A stretch of 64,000 nt of DNA from Modestobacter marinus (lineage in GTDB: Bacteria > Actinomycetota > Actinomycetes > Mycobacteriales > Geodermatophilaceae). The translations under genes and the position numbers were made by a program. How positions within the stretch are numbered: the first letter of the stretch is position 1; each line of letters starts with the position of its first letter. Shown piece by piece: positions 24,953 to 33,713 of the stretch. The stretch lies in NCBI RefSeq assembly GCF_011758655.1, contig NZ_JAAMPA010000001.1:806001-870000 (forward strand), in the 5' to 3' direction. Under the pieces are notes generated by a model. It made no database searches and was not told the DNA's origin. It saw only the letters and a list, made by a program, of their open reading frames with translations.

Positions 24953-26299
24953 TTGGTTCTGCACGACTATGTCGGGGCGCTTCGACGTGGTTGGTGGGTC
25001 GTCCTCACGCTCGCCCTGCTCGGCGGCGCAGCGGGGGCTGCCCTGGCCTACCTGGCGGCGCCGACCTACTACGCGCAGACCACTGTCTACGTGACCACCA
25101 CGTCCGACAACCCTGACGCCATGGAACGCGCCGCCAACTACGCCGACCTGGCGGAGACCTCCGCCGTACTCGGCCGCGCCACGGCCATCCTCGGCGAGCC
25201 GAATCAGGAGGAGCTGCAGGAGGTCGTCTCCGCCGCTGCCCGCGAGAACTCCTCCATGGTCGACATCAGCGCATCAGGCACGGAGGCGTCCGTCGCCGCC
25301 GCACGGGCCAACGCGGTCGCGGAAGCCCTCGTGAACGCGGTCGAGTTGCTGGAGGTGCAGGAACCGGCGCCCGCAGTCGGGAGCCCGCCGGCGCTCCAGC
25401 TGACGATCGTGGAAGCTGCCGAGGCCCCGGACAACGCCACCAGCCCCCGTCCGCGGAACAACGTGCTGGTCGGCGTGGCCGTCGGGCTGGGAGTTGCCCT
25501 GCTGGCCATCGTGGTACTCGGCGCATTGGACACCAGGATCAGGACCGCCTCCGACGCCCCCAGGCCGACCCCGCTGGAGACCATCACGAGCATCCCGACC
25601 CAACCGCGGCACCGGACCAGCCGGATGGCGCGTGAGGAAGCACGCCGGGAGGCGTTCCGCGCGCTTCGGACGACCTTGGTCGTGGGCGCGCACGCCCGGG
25701 GGCCGATGGCCATGCTGGGCGCCACCGCTGAGTCCGACGTCCGGGAGGCAGCCGGGCAACTGGCGGCCGTCCTCGCCGAGCTGGACTGCACGGTCGCAGT
25801 TGTCGACTTGGACCTGCACCCCAGTGAACGCGGTAGCCACCGGCCCGCAGAGGAGCGAGCCGAGGCCAAACCGGGTGTGGCGGAGCTCCTCACCGGCGCG
25901 ACGCAACTGAGCGACATGCTCCCCCAGGGCGGGTCCGGTGGCCCCTTCGTGCTCGGCCCCGGCCGCGTCGAGGCCACGTCGCCGCGGCTCATCGGTCGCC
26001 CGGCGATGGCGGAGCTGGTACAGCAGCTCAGCGCACGCTTCGACTACGTCCTGCTCGCCTGCCCGCCACTGTCCGAGCGGTCCGAGTCCGCCACGGTGGC
26101 CAGGTTGGCCGGCGACTGCCTGCTGTTCGTGGAGTCTGGCCGGACACGCCGTGCCGACTACGTCAGCGCGGTGGAGAAGCTGGCCGGTTCTCGAGTCGCC
26201 CGGGTGCACCTCGTCGTTGACCACGTGCGGGATCCCGACCTGGGGTACACCCGGATGGCCCCTGAGCTGGGCGCCACTGCGGCCGGGTCAGCCCGTTAG
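24953..26299 (+). CDS. Wzz-type chain-length protein fused to a P-loop-less BY-kinase-like domain
   Basis: A 448-aa protein. The N-terminal half is a Wzz/CapA-like domain with membrane segments at about 14-35 and 171-190. The cytoplasmic half matches bacterial tyrosine kinases in order: EAFRALRTTL (about 233-242), a Walker A-prime VAVVDLDLHP (281-290), and a Walker B-like YVLLACPPL. The Walker A site, normally ending GKS/T, is replaced by LGATAESDVREAAGQLA (255-271), and there is no C-terminal Tyr cluster. It is therefore unlikely to be an active kinase and may be structural in EPS length control. TTG start with AAGGAAG upstream. Confidence 0.82.
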   Translation: MVLHDYVGALRRGWWVVLTLALLGGAAGAALAYLAAPTYYAQTTVYVTTTSDNPDAMERAANYADLAETSAVLGRATAILGEPNQEELQEVVSAAARENSSMVDISASGTEASVAAARANAVAEALVNAVELLEVQEPAPAVGSPPALQLTIVEAAEAPDNATSPRPRNNVLVGVAVGLGVALLAIVVLGALDTRIRTASDAPRPTPLETITSIPTQPRHRTSRMAREEARREAFRALRTTLVVGAHARGPMAMLGATAESDVREAAGQLAAVLAELDCTVAVVDLDLHPSERGSHRPAEERAEAKPGVAELLTGATQLSDMLPQGGSGGPFVLGPGRVEATSPRLIGRPAMAELVQQLSARFDYVLLACPPLSERSESATVARLAGDCLLFVESGRTRRADYVSAVEKLAGSRVARVHLVVDHVRDPDLGYTRMAPELGATAAGSAR

Positions 26300-26307
26300 A
26301 CGGAGGC

Positions 26308-27687
26308 TCACCGACCTGAGGGGGAGATCCAACTCCGGGTCTCGCGCCAGCTGGTCGGTAGTTGGCCTGGCGAGAGACTCGGCTCCGGACGGGGAACGCG
26401 GTCGCGCAGGGATGCGCGGGCGAGCAGTCCGATCGACATCCACAAGATGCCACTGGAGTCCGACAGGTCCGGTCCGCTGATCACCTTCACGATGAGCACG
26501 GAAATCAACGCCCACGCCACCGGCCGGTACTCGGGCACCTTGCTGCCCGCGCGCAGGACTGTGACGACGGCTGCGATGAACAGAGCGGTGCCGACCAGGC
26601 CAGTCGTGCTCACCAAGGTCGCCAGGAAGGACGACGGCCTGTTGGAGCCGAGCCCTGCCCCCATCCCGAACGTGTCCAGCAAGATCCCGTAGGACCGAGC
26701 GTCGGCACCTGAACGCTCGTCGTACGACGACGAGTCCACCTTCGAACTGACCACCCGTTGCACCCAGCCGACGAGCCGCGGCAGCAGCAAGGTGGCCGCC
26801 ATGACGGTGATCGCCGTGCCGACCAGGGTCAGTGCACCGATCGAGCCACGCCGAAGCGTGACTCGCACCACGAACACCACGCCGGATGTGACGATCAGGG
26901 CTACCGCGGCGACCACGAACGACGCCGACGTCGACACGGCACCCAGGTAGGCGGCCAGGGCGATCATGATGATCACACCGACCCGCCGAAGCCCGGCCAC
27001 CTGGTGCACCCGTGATGCCATGTAGGCAACCGTGACTAGGGACGACATCGCCAACCCCGCCGGCTCGGAGAAGATGCCGCGCACTCGCGGGGCGCCTCCA
27101 GGAAGCGTGTCGATGAAGACGAAGGTCGGTGAGTTGTCGAAGAGGCCGGTGGGGAAGGGGACCGCGAACGTCGCCCCCAGGTACGCCCAGAACGACAACA
27201 GAGTGGCCAGCCCAGCCGCCAACCCGATGAGTTCCGGACCGGCCTCCCGGGCACGCGCCAGGTACACGACGACGCACAACCCGAGGACCAGGTAGACGAT
27301 CTGGGCCAAATTCGAGGAGGTGACGATGCCAGCTGCCAGGCGTGCCTCGGCGCCGCCGGAGGCGCTCACACTCAGCCCGTCGAAGAGCAGGGGCGCCACC
27401 AACGTGACGAGGGTCGACCAGGCGGCGAAGGCCACCAGCGCTGCGAGCCCGGGCACGGGTCGGGCGGTCGACCGGTGGAACTGGCGCGAACGGTCCAGGA
27501 ACCCCGCCAACAGCGCCACCCCCGCGCCGACCGCCACGAAGTAGAAGGTCGGCACCGCGGTCCCCCCGGCGACGAGTGCCGCCCCTACCGGGGTGGCCCC
27601 TCCCAGGGCGAGCGCTCGACCGTAGCCATGGGAGGACAGCGCGCCGTAGAGCATGATGATGAGCGTCACCACGGTGAGACTCGTCAT
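26308..27687 (-). CDS. Wzy/O-antigen ligase-like membrane protein
   Basis: A 459-aa protein with about 11-12 membrane segments and the long periplasmic loop typical of polymerases. The region GGAPRVRGIFSEPAGLAM and the later RSYGILLDTFGMGAGLGSNR are the kind of Arg/Glu-containing motifs seen in Wzy-like polymerases. The ATG at 27687 has AGGA upstream at 8 nt. It probably polymerises EPS units outside the membrane. It converges on the Wzz/kinase-like gene with only 8 bp between stops. A second polymerase candidate is at 45096. Confidence 0.8.
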   Translation of the reverse strand: MTSLTVVTLIIMLYGALSSHGYGRALALGGATPVGAALVAGGTAVPTFYFVAVGAGVALLAGFLDRSRQFHRSTARPVPGLAALVAFAAWSTLVTLVAPLLFDGLSVSASGGAEARLAAGIVTSSNLAQIVYLVLGLCVVVYLARAREAGPELIGLAAGLATLLSFWAYLGATFAVPFPTGLFDNSPTFVFIDTLPGGAPRVRGIFSEPAGLAMSSLVTVAYMASRVHQVAGLRRVGVIIMIALAAYLGAVSTSASFVVAAVALIVTSGVVFVVRVTLRRGSIGALTLVGTAITVMAATLLLPRLVGWVQRVVSSKVDSSSYDERSGADARSYGILLDTFGMGAGLGSNRPSSFLATLVSTTGLVGTALFIAAVVTVLRAGSKVPEYRPVAWALISVLIVKVISGPDLSDSSGILWMSIGLLARASLRDRVPRPEPSLSPGQLPTSWRETRSWISPSGR

Positions 27688-27900
27688 CAGGCGGCTCCTG
27701 TCATTTCGACGGCGAGAGGCGCCCCACGGCTCCAGGAAGGCTCGGGACGTGGGACATCGACAGCCCGCGTGCGTGCCTGAGCGTAACCAGGCGTCCGCCC
27801 CCGATCCCTCTTCGGCTCGTAGTCTCGGCGCAGGGCCCATCGACGTTCCCCGCAGATCTGCAGTTCGCTCCTTGCTCGCATGACCGTGAGATGGTGACCG

Positions 27901-30003
27901 GTGTCGCGTACCAAATTGCTCGTGGTGCTGTTCGTTCTTCTCACGCTGGTCGCCGGCTCCACCGCATTCCTCCTCGCGCGAGCCGCCGACGTCCAGGTCT
28001 CCGCCTCGTCCTCGGCCGCCGGCTCCGAGCCGGCCGCTCTTCTCGATCACGACAAGCTCGATGCAGCCGTCCCGCTCTCCGATCGCCCGGTCTCCTGGCG
28101 GAGCGATGACGAGACAACCGGCGCCTGGGTGGAGCTGGACTGGCCGGAGCCGACGACCGTCGACCACGTCGAGGTACGCGCTGCCGGCAGAGCACCGTTC
28201 AAGAACGCCGTGCTCACGTTCGACCGGGGCGGCTCGCTCCTGCTCACCGCCGACGAGGACGGCAACGTCGGGCTGGACTTCCCGGCGCGCCAGGTGTCCA
28301 GCGCACGGCTCACCTTCGCCGAGGTCCCCCAGGAGGCCACGTCCGTCGCGCTCACGTCCCTCGTCCTCGACGGATCAGGAGATCCCCGCGCCACCGACGG
28401 AGAGGCCACCGATTCCGCCGAGGTGACCATCTCGAGCGGAGCCGACCCCGGCGCCCTCGTCGACGGCGACATCGGCTCCGGTGAGGTGGGTGGCGAGTGG
28501 GAGGCCCTGCCGGACGACCTCGCCCCGTGGGGCGAACTCAGCTGGGAAGGAGCGCGGGAGCTGTCCAGCGTGCAGATCGTCGGCCCCAGCGCCCGTGCCT
28601 TCGATCCCACGTCCTCCGCATCCGCCGCACTCCACGGGCGGTTGGTGTTCGACGACGGCAGCAGCGTCCTGGTCTCCGGGATCTCCAGCGGAGAGCCGCA
28701 GGTCACGACCATCGCGTTCACGCCGCGCATGGCCTCTTCGGTACGCCTGGTCCTGGAGAAGACGATCGACCAGGCCGAGTTCGCGATCCGCGAGATCGCT
28801 GTCCACGAGGCCGGCACCACCCCTCCCGTGTGGCCGCAGCAAGAGCAGGGCCATGTCGTCGCCGCTCCCGAGGCAGACGACTGCGGGACCGCGGCTGCAC
28901 CGCCCTCTGCGGGCGGCCCGGATGGTCAGCTCGCACTCGTCTGCCCTGCCCCGGGGGCGGCCATCGACGGGGAGACGTCCGTCGTGCTGCATGCTCCGGC
29001 AGGAACGGCCGTGACGGCGACGGCCTGGCGCCCGGCCACACCCGGGAGCCGCAGTGGTTCCATCGAGCCCATCGCGTCAGGCACAGCGGATGCCGCTGGC
29101 CGACTTCCGCTCACCTTCGATGCGAGTTCGCTCCAACACGGTCCGTTCGCCGTCAGGATGACCGCAGAGGTGCAGGGTGACGTCAGGCCGCTCTACGTGC
29201 AGCTGGTCAATCGCGGCGGCGAGCAGGTGACTTCGGAGGGATCGTCACCGCCAGGCATGACCCTGCAGTGGGCCGAGGACTTCAGCACCCCGCTGTCGGC
29301 CACCCAGACCGGGGCCGGAGCGCGCTACGCCGCCACGAAGCCCGCACCCTGGGGTCCGTCCGAGTTCGGCGACGCCGTGTTCGCCGATCCCGCAGACGGG
29401 TCGGAGAACCTCGCGACGCTCGACGGCCACCTGCGCGTTCGCGTCGATCCGATCGGGAACCGGGACATCCGCACCCCGTACGACCAGCAGCATGTAGGTG
29501 GCATCCTGTCGTCCGCGCGCGTCGGCGGCAGTGGGTTCGCGGCTCAGTACGGGTACTTCGAGGCCCGGATGCTCGGCCCCGCCGGCCTCGGCACCTGGCC
29601 AGCGTTCTGGATGCTCGACTCGGAGAGTGCCACCAATCGAGGTGAGGTGACCAGTGAGGTGGACGCTGTCGAGTTGTACGGGCGCAACACGGCCAGCAGT
29701 TGTCACGCCATCCATGCGTGGACCGACGGCGAGGACGCCCTGGACGAGCAGTTCTGCCTGGAGGACGGCATCCGCGGCGACTGGGCGCTGAGCTGGCACA
29801 CGTATGGGGTCCGCATCATGCCGGGGGAAGCGGTGTTCACCGTCGACGGGCGAGAGGTCCACCGGATGGTCGGCGTGGTCAACGACGCTCACCCGTACTT
29901 CTGGATGGTCGACCTGGCCCTCGGTGGGGGCTGGCCGGTCGACCTGTCCAGCACCACGGGGGTCGCAGACCTCTACGTCGACTGGGTTCGCGTCTGGACC
30001 TGA
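27901..30003 (+). CDS. Secreted glycoside hydrolase family 16 protein with discoidin-like domains
   Basis: A 700-aa exported protein. A signal peptide or anchor (about 5-28) is followed by two beta-rich regions resembling discoidin/F5-8 carbohydrate-binding modules (about 30-310). A Pro-rich linker and an Ig-like segment precede the C-terminal GH16 domain (about 455-700). The catalytic signature is E586-V-D588-A-V-E591, matching the ExDxxE nucleophile and acid/base pattern, and GTWPAFWML is also family-typical. It likely cuts a beta-glucan or galactan and may trim or release the EPS. The GTG at 27901 lacks a clear Shine-Dalgarno. It converges on the GT2 gene with a 6-bp gap. Confidence 0.87.
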   Translation: MSRTKLLVVLFVLLTLVAGSTAFLLARAADVQVSASSSAAGSEPAALLDHDKLDAAVPLSDRPVSWRSDDETTGAWVELDWPEPTTVDHVEVRAAGRAPFKNAVLTFDRGGSLLLTADEDGNVGLDFPARQVSSARLTFAEVPQEATSVALTSLVLDGSGDPRATDGEATDSAEVTISSGADPGALVDGDIGSGEVGGEWEALPDDLAPWGELSWEGARELSSVQIVGPSARAFDPTSSASAALHGRLVFDDGSSVLVSGISSGEPQVTTIAFTPRMASSVRLVLEKTIDQAEFAIREIAVHEAGTTPPVWPQQEQGHVVAAPEADDCGTAAAPPSAGGPDGQLALVCPAPGAAIDGETSVVLHAPAGTAVTATAWRPATPGSRSGSIEPIASGTADAAGRLPLTFDASSLQHGPFAVRMTAEVQGDVRPLYVQLVNRGGEQVTSEGSSPPGMTLQWAEDFSTPLSATQTGAGARYAATKPAPWGPSEFGDAVFADPADGSENLATLDGHLRVRVDPIGNRDIRTPYDQQHVGGILSSARVGGSGFAAQYGYFEARMLGPAGLGTWPAFWMLDSESATNRGEVTSEVDAVELYGRNTASSCHAIHAWTDGEDALDEQFCLEDGIRGDWALSWHTYGVRIMPGEAVFTVDGREVHRMVGVVNDAHPYFWMVDLALGGGWPVDLSSTTGVADLYVDWVRVWT

Positions 30004-30009
30004 GCCACG

Positions 30010-30957
30010 TCAGTCGCGATCCGCGAGCACCGGGATCTCGAGGATCCGCTCAGGGGTGAACCGTCGGCGCAGCACATCGCCACCAGCCCGCAGGTTGCCG
30101 CGAAGCCGTTCCCGCCGCCAGGTGGCCTCTCGACCGACGAGGGAACGGGCCAGGTTCTTCGCGACGCGGGGCCACGTCTCCCGCACAGCCAGGCCGAACG
30201 GGAAGCTGCCCACATGGTGCAGGTAGGCCGGGTTCATCACCTGGGAGTACCCGAGTCGTTCATGGGCCATCCGGCCACCGGACTTGACCCCGCGGTGCAC
30301 GACCACACAGTCCATGACCTTGGCCAGGGAACCGTGGCGCATCGCCCGCCGGGCGAAGTCGTGGTCCTCGAGCCAGGAGTACAACGGGAGTCGACCGTCG
30401 AATCGCTCACCGTGCAACGCAACGGGGCGGAAGGCGAAGTTGCAGCCGTAGAGCTCGCGACTCACTACCCACTGCTGTTCCAGCGGGTCGGACATCGACC
30501 TGGCCAGCGCCCGTTCGGCTTCAGCACGCGGGACGGCCTCGGACGCCGCACCGTCCAGGAGGACGCGGCCAGTGAGCGCGACGACCTCGGGATGCCGGTC
30601 GAAGAACGTCATCGCCTGCTCCAGGAAGTCCTCGCGGACCACGGCATCGTCGTCGAAGCAGAAGACGTGCGTGGCTTCAGGTACTGCGTCCAGGCCGGCG
30701 TTGCGCTGAGCTGCCAGGCCGCGGTCGTGCACCACGACGGTGCCGCTCGGCAGCGGTCGGTCCGGGAGGCTCGATGCGTCGGGCACCGAGACCACGAGGG
30801 TGAAGTCCTGTCGGGTCTGCCGCCCCAGGTCCGCCACCACCTCGCCCAGCAGCTCGGGGCGGCCCGCCGAGGCCAGGACGACAGCCAGTCGATACGTGGC
30901 GTGACTCCTCGACCGTGGATCAGCGGACGTGGAACCGTCGTTGGTCGTGTCGGGCAC
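30010..30957 (-). CDS. Glycosyltransferase family 2
   Basis: A 315-aa GT-A fold enzyme. RLAVVLASAGRPELLGEVVA begins the nucleotide-binding domain, VFCFDDDAVVREDF carries the DxD-type metal site, and SWLEDHDFARRAM contains the ED acidic pair for catalysis. The GTG at 30957 has GAGGAG 4-5 nt before it; longer upstream frames look non-coding. It probably adds one sugar of the EPS unit. The C-terminus has no membrane segment. Confidence 0.88.
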   Translation of the reverse strand: MPDTTNDGSTSADPRSRSHATYRLAVVLASAGRPELLGEVVADLGRQTRQDFTLVVSVPDASSLPDRPLPSGTVVVHDRGLAAQRNAGLDAVPEATHVFCFDDDAVVREDFLEQAMTFFDRHPEVVALTGRVLLDGAASEAVPRAEAERALARSMSDPLEQQWVVSRELYGCNFAFRPVALHGERFDGRLPLYSWLEDHDFARRAMRHGSLAKVMDCVVVHRGVKSGGRMAHERLGYSQVMNPAYLHHVGSFPFGLAVRETWPRVAKNLARSLVGREATWRRERLRGNLRAGGDVLRRRFTPERILEIPVLADRD

Positions 30958-31157
30958 TGGACTCCTCTGGCACGGGCGGGTGACCGTCGGATGGGCGCTG
31001 CAGTGCGACCACGGCGGCAAGATGCTATCGCTCACTGCCGATCCCCCCGTCCTCTCGTCCAACAGCTGGGGGAGGAAGGGCATCATGACCGGGTGAAGAG
31101 CATGGAGAGCCTCTCGGCCGGACGACTCCCCGACCGTTCCTCGCCTCTGGCGCCCCG

Positions 31158-32279
31158 GTGAACCGCGTGTCCGCAGGACCACAGGTCACCTTGGTGCACG
31201 AGCGGTTCACCGAGTTCGCCGGCTCCGAGGCCGTCGTCGAGCAGATGGCCCGCGAATGGCCGGACGCGCCGATCTTCGCCCCGATCGGCCGGCCGGGTGT
31301 CCTCCCTCCCGAACTCGAGCGCCGTCTGCGGACCACTGGGCTGAGCCGTCTCCTCCGGGGCAGTACCTACGCGCACCTGCTGCCCGCACTCCCGGTCGCC
31401 ATGAGCCGGCTCTCGCTCCCCCCCTCGGACGTCGTGATCGCGTCGCACCACGCCTTCGCCACTCAGGTCGTGCGAGCCACGTCGGCCCCGGTGGTGGCGT
31501 ACGTCCACTCCCCCGCGCGCTGGGTGTGGGACCCGTCGATGCGCACAGGCGAAGCCGGCGGGCGCTTGGGCGAGGCTGCGCTGGCCGCCTTCTCGACCGC
31601 CTTCCGGCCCGTCGACCGGGCAGCGGCGGCTCGGGTGCACTCCATGGTCGCCAACTCTCGGGCGGTCGCCGACCGGGTCTCGGACTGGTGGGGCCGGGAG
31701 GCCACAGTCGTGCATCCACCGGTCGACACGGAGTACTACACGCCCGACGCCGGCGTGTCACGTGACGACTTCTTCCTGATCGCCGGACGCCTGGTGCCCT
31801 ACAAGCGGCCCGACCTGGCCGTTCGTGCCGCCCAGCGGGCCGGGGTCCCCCTCGTGGTCGCCGGCGACGGCCGCGCCCGCGCTGAGCTGGAGGAGCTGGC
31901 AGGGCCGGACACCCGCTTCGTGGGCCGGGTCGATGACGCGGAGTTGCGGGACCTGTTCCGGCGGTGCCGGGCGCTGCTGATGCCCGGCACGGAGGACTTC
32001 GGGATCGTGCCGGTCGAGGCACAAGCGTGCGGCGCCCCCGTGCTCGCGATCGACGCGGGCGGCGCCCGGGACTCCGTGCTCCCGGGCGTCACCGGCGAGC
32101 TCGTCCCGCCCGCCCCGCTCGGCGGCGACGAGGTGGATGCCTGGGCCCATCAGCTGGCGTCCTTCGACGCGGCTGCCTACGACTCCGCCGTTATCCGCCG
32201 ACACGCCGAGTCGTTCTCCCGGGCTTCATTCCGGAAGGCGATGGCCGACGTCGTGACGGCGACGATCGAGGCGGCCTAA
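31158..32279 (+). CDS. Glycosyltransferase family 4
   Basis: A 373-aa GT-B enzyme. The acceptor domain contains TLVHERFTEFAGSE and VVAYVHSPARWVWDP, both typical of WbaZ-like mannosyltransferases. The donor half has FLIAGRLVPYKRPDLAV, the E-x7-E motif EDFGIVPVE, and GAPVLAIDAGGARDSV. Mannose transfer is plausible but not proved. The GTG at 31158 lacks a strong Shine-Dalgarno. It converges on another GT4 gene through a hairpin. Confidence 0.9.
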   Translation: MNRVSAGPQVTLVHERFTEFAGSEAVVEQMAREWPDAPIFAPIGRPGVLPPELERRLRTTGLSRLLRGSTYAHLLPALPVAMSRLSLPPSDVVIASHHAFATQVVRATSAPVVAYVHSPARWVWDPSMRTGEAGGRLGEAALAAFSTAFRPVDRAAAARVHSMVANSRAVADRVSDWWGREATVVHPPVDTEYYTPDAGVSRDDFFLIAGRLVPYKRPDLAVRAAQRAGVPLVVAGDGRARAELEELAGPDTRFVGRVDDAELRDLFRRCRALLMPGTEDFGIVPVEAQACGAPVLAIDAGGARDSVLPGVTGELVPPAPLGGDEVDAWAHQLASFDAAAYDSAVIRRHAESFSRASFRKAMADVVTATIEAA

Positions 32280-32282
32280 TCA

Positions 32283-32310
32283 CCGGCCGGCCGGATCACT
32301 GGCCGGCCGG
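32283..32310. terminator. Bidirectional hairpin at converging GT4 genes
   Basis: Perfect 10-bp inverted repeat ccggccggcc/ggccggccgg (32283-32292, 32301-32310) with an 8-nt loop. It begins 3 bp after the plus-strand stop and overlaps the last codons of the minus-strand gene, so it can end both. Confidence 0.7.
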
Positions 32311-33399
32311 CCGCCGGAGCACCGCCTCGACCGTCTCGGCCGCCACGTCGTCCCACGAGCGAGGGCGCCGGGGCGCCGCCGTCCGGACCACTCCCCCGGA
32401 CAGGTGGCGCAGGATCGTCTCCGCCCAGCCCGACACGTCGCCAGCCGGCAGGTGGTCGGCGGCGTCGCCGCTCACCTCCACCAGGGCGGGGTCCAGCGAG
32501 GTGACCAGCGGAGCACCGAGGTCCAGGGCCTCCACCGCAGGCAGCCCGAACCCCTCGGCCAGGCTCGGGGCCAGGACGACGGTGGCGTTCTCGTAGCACC
32601 AGCGCAGGGTGCCGTCGTCCACGCCGATGAGCTGGACCACGTGCCCCGAGGCCACGAGCTCTGCATGGTGTGGGCCGTACGCCTCGGCTCCCCACGCCGG
32701 CGGGCCCACGAGAGCCAGCACCGCGTCCGGCCGCTGCTGGACCACGCGATGCCAGGCCGAGACCACGACGGAGAGGTTCTTCCGCGGCGAGGGATCCCCC
32801 ACGACCAGCGCGAAGGGACGCCCCGCTACCGCGGCAGCAGGCGACGGGACAGTCGCCAGGAGCCGGGGGCTGGTCGCAGAGTGCACGACGCTGATCCGGC
32901 CGACCAGCGCAGGTGACCACCCGACGAGCCTGTCGCGGGTAGCCGCGCTGACGCACAGGAGGGCGTCTGCCTGACGCAGGGACGCTGCGTACGGCTGGCG
33001 CAGCAGCACCCGCTTGGGCAGGGGGAAGTCTGCCGGCCGGTCGAACAGCAGCATGTCGTGCACCGTGAGGGCGGTACGCGCCGCCACTCCACGCGGCAGT
33101 AGGTGCTTGGCCCCTTGGACCACGTCGAAGTGTGCACCCAGCCGGCGGCCCATCAGGTACCGCTCGACGGAGGGCAGGGCCGGATCCGGGACCTTCGGCA
33201 GCACCACCACTCGCTCCTCCGACCCGGCGAGCTCGGCGAGCGGACCGGCAGCCTCCGGCGAGGTGAGTAGGTGCAGCTCCACATCATCCCGCCGATGCAG
33301 CGCACGGGCCAGCTCGACGGTGTACCGGACGATCCCGCCCCCGCGCGCATCCGGCGGCACGTGACCGGCCATCAGCAGCCACCGGGCCGGCCGCGTCAC
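32296..33399 (-). CDS. Glycosyltransferase family 4
   Basis: A 367-aa GT-B enzyme. The Gly-rich acceptor-side loop is PPDARGGGIVRYTVELA. The donor half has FALVVGDPSPRKNLSVVVSA, the E-x7-E motif EGFGLPAVE and GAPLVTSLDPALVEV. This pattern is close to GtfA/mannosyltransferase-like enzymes in EPS loci. The GTG start is at 33399. It is divergent from the GMC oxidoreductase gene across 314 bp. Confidence 0.9.
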   Translation of the reverse strand: MTRPARWLLMAGHVPPDARGGGIVRYTVELARALHRRDDVELHLLTSPEAAGPLAELAGSEERVVVLPKVPDPALPSVERYLMGRRLGAHFDVVQGAKHLLPRGVAARTALTVHDMLLFDRPADFPLPKRVLLRQPYAASLRQADALLCVSAATRDRLVGWSPALVGRISVVHSATSPRLLATVPSPAAAVAGRPFALVVGDPSPRKNLSVVVSAWHRVVQQRPDAVLALVGPPAWGAEAYGPHHAELVASGHVVQLIGVDDGTLRWCYENATVVLAPSLAEGFGLPAVEALDLGAPLVTSLDPALVEVSGDAADHLPAGDVSGWAETILRHLSGGVVRTAAPRRPRSWDDVAAETVEAVLRRPAGQ

Positions 33400-33713
33400 G
33401 CGCCGCCCCCCGGAGGCCGGAGACCCGTCGGGGGGACACCGTGGTCTGGGACGGGGCGGGAGGCGGCGGCCACCTCACCAGCGCCGGCGTTCGACGACAT
33501 CGATCCTCATCTCTGTTCGGCGATGCGCGCGATGCACCACGACTGGATTTCGCACACCCGGGTCACGGAGCCTGCGGCCCGCGGTCTCGGCAGGAGATTA
33601 GACGAGGCCGGCTGCATACTGAGAGTGACGCCACCTGTACCCGACTTCGCCCGCCGCGCCGCCGCTACGTGCTCGACCTCCATCCCCGCAACGAACCTGC
33701 GGAAAGGCTCCCG
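33400..33713. other. Divergent intergenic region, 314 bp
   Basis: Lies between GT4 (minus) and the GMC oxidoreductase (plus). The middle has a short AT-richer patch around 33590-33630 where promoters could sit, but I see no confident -35/-10 pair. An open frame in phase with the oxidoreductase begins upstream, but its composition is not protein-like. Confidence 0.5.
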
